This document shows positions 62,677-64,000 of a stretch of DNA of 64,000 bases, piece after piece. A program made the position numbers and the translations under genes. The DNA is from Lumbricus rubellus (taxonomy: Eukaryota > Annelida > Clitellata > Crassiclitellata > Lumbricidae). Under the pieces are notes generated by a model, which was not told the origin of the DNA, searched no databases, and saw nothing but the letters and a program-made list of their open reading frames with translations. The stretch covers positions 2,639,376 through 2,703,375 of the forward strand of contig OX243821.1 of NCBI GenBank assembly GCA_945859605.1, given 5' to 3'. Within the stretch, counting starts at the first letter, position 1. The number at the start of each line of letters is the position of its first letter.

Positions 62677-64000
62677 CAGATAATGAATACAGCATTCTAC
62701 CAAAAGAAAGAAAGCAGGAAATGGACATGGGAGTCACCAGATAATAGAACAAGGAATATGATAGATTTTGTGATGGTGAACAACAGATGGAAAAGCGCTG
62801 TGACTAAGTGCAGAGCCTTCTCACGACCAGACATAGCCTCCGACCACAAACTGGTGTTGGCAGGAATCAAAATAAAAATGAAGGCGGTGTACAAGGAAGC
62901 ACCAAGCAGAAGATTCGATATCGGTAAACTGAAAGAAGATAGCATCAGGAGTCTGTACAATAGACAATTGAACAACAGATGGCAGCAAGTCAATGAGGGA
63001 AACATGAACACGGTGGAAGACACTTGGAAGGAGATAAAAAACACATACACAGAAGTGGCACAACAGATACTAGGATATGAGGAAAGAAGGAAGAAGAAAC
63101 CGTGGATAACTAGGGAGGTCTTAGAGCTGAGCGACAGAAGAAGAGATATGAAGAAGTTAAAGAAGAATAGCGAAGAAGACAGAAAAAGGTACAATGCGAT
63201 CACATGGGAAATCAGGAAGAAGGCGAAGATATGCAAAGAAGAGTGGATAGAGGAGAAATGCAAAGAGGCAGAAGGAGCATCAATGGGACAAAATACAGGA
63301 AAGTTATTCCAAATAGCCAAAGAAATTTGTGGTACAGTCAACCCTAAACTGGCCACAGTAAAAAGCAAAGATGGAAGAGCACTGGAGGGAAAGACAGATA
63401 TTAAAAAGCGATGGAAACAGCATTATGAAGAAATGTACAACAACGAGAATCCAGTGGACAGAACAGTGTTGGAAGAACTACCTACAAGTAACAACCAAGA
63501 AAAAATGATGGATATAATGAGAGAAGAAGTGGAAACAGCCATGAAAAGACTCAAAACCGGAAAAGCTCCGGGGGAAGACAATATTACATCGGAAATGATC
63601 CAAGCAGGAGAGAATTGCTCAACAGAAATGCTCCACAAACTGTGTAACCAAATCTATTACAGGAAGGAATGCCCCAGGGACTGGGGAAGAGCCATAATTG
63701 TGCCAATGCATAAAAAGGGTGACAAAGCAGAATGCAGCAATTATCGAGCAATTAGTCTACTAAGCGTTCCTGGAAAGGTCTACACAAAGATACTGCAGCA
63801 GCGACTGAAGAGGTATGTGGAGGAAGTGATGAGTGAAGAGCAAGCAGGATTTAGGAAGGGAAGGGGCACGATTGACCAGCTGTTCGTGATAAGACAACTA
63901 GCAGAGAAATATATTGAACGGAACAGAACGCTATACAACAACTTCATAGATTACAAACAAGCATTCGATAGTGTGTGGCAGGAAGGATTATGGCAGGTAT
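62677..64000 (+). CDS. LINE endonuclease C-terminus and reverse transcriptase (partial, open)
   Basis: An open frame of 441 codons runs to the window edge; the first ATG is 62683. The N-terminal part reads RKWTWESPDN, NMIDFVMVNNRW and DIASDHKLVLAG, the end of an AP-type endonuclease with its SDH motif (about residue 53 from the ATG). Then come GKAPGEDNITSEMIQAG, SNYRAISLLSVPGKVYTKIL, EEQAGFRKGRGTIDQLFVIR and FIDYKQAFDSVW, the RT core up to block A with its catalytic Asp. The RT catalytic loop lies beyond the window. The endonuclease start is missing: the preceding in-frame codon is a stop at 62674-62676, where the 45-bp array ends, so the copy is 5'-truncated but otherwise undamaged. Family: 'craniofacial development protein 2-like' non-LTR elements. 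The same protein's C-terminal relics occur at 1, 5651, 12002 and beside each GAT array. Confidence 0.88.

Noticed and set aside
62697..63368. 223-codon minus-strand frame rich in Leu/Phe/Ser
   Set aside because: It is the antisense shadow of the purine-rich LINE RT frame.

Overview
The window reads as repeat-saturated, intergenic DNA of a metazoan, most likely an aquatic invertebrate. The signs are AT-rich DNA with no operons, long trinucleotide microsatellites, several tRNA-derived SINE families, remnants of three LINE lineages (a 'craniofacial development protein 2-like' endonuclease/RT LINE, an I-like LINE with an RNase H domain, and L2/CR1-like 3' ends) and at least seven classes of DNA transposon. 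I found no convincing host protein-coding gene and no intact host tRNA or rRNA gene. The species cannot be named from sequence alone.

Most of the 64 kb is a mosaic of a few dispersed families, labelled here as follows. Family A is a retroposon-like block ending in CGCAAGATGTCGTTAAAC plus ACTCAATAAA. Family B is a tRNA-Thr-like SINE whose body carries AATCATTTATGAAGCTCC. Family C is a tRNA-headed SINE starting GGGGCGCGGTGGTGTAGTGG. Family D follows LINE 3' ends and contains a tRNA-like AACACGCTGGCATGGAG segment. Family E contains GGAGCGCCTCTGAGGAG and GGCGCTATATAAAT. Family F carries GTCATAGACCCTGGTCAAAT. Family G carries AAATTCGCACCTTCTTATAA, and family H carries AACATAGATCTAGGTGGAAA. A 13-bp box, ACACCTTTAAATA, recurs more than 60 times. 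It lies almost always on the + strand before 12 kb and mostly on the - strand after 14 kb.

Layout: 1-12 kb holds + strand family A, B on the minus strand, a 240-bp TTG/TGG array, an 85-bp tandem array, a small hAT-like element and a 0.7-kb ATC array. 12-14 kb holds a broken LINE 3' end and a 1.3-kb inverted-repeat element with repeated internal motifs and a small open exon. 14-26 kb holds inverted A/B/D/E blocks and an RNase H LINE remnant (18.3-20.7 kb). 26.4-29.3 kb is an apparently complete DNA transposon: 584-codon transposase, ~0.5-kb terminal inverted repeats and an 8-bp target duplication. 29-46 kb is more mosaic plus a 1.3-kb hAT-type element (43.5-44.8 kb) containing a 31-bp minisatellite. 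46-54 kb contains two copies of a TTAA-flanked piggyBac-like MITE, one nested inside another element. 57.4-58.8 kb is a 5'-truncated RNase H LINE with poly(A) and target duplication. 59.8-61 kb is a hAT-type element with an 86-bp tandem array. 61.6-62.2 kb is an internally deleted mariner. 62.7-64 kb is an open LINE endonuclease/RT frame that runs off the window.

The genes do not work together as a pathway; they are mobile-element enzymes. Inferred relationships are: (i) the RNase H LINE and family A share a 3' tail, suggesting that LINE-type machinery mobilised family A; (ii) GAT microsatellites grow from the 3' ends of the endonuclease/RT LINE; (iii) non-autonomous hAT, piggyBac-like and mariner elements depend on transposases encoded elsewhere.
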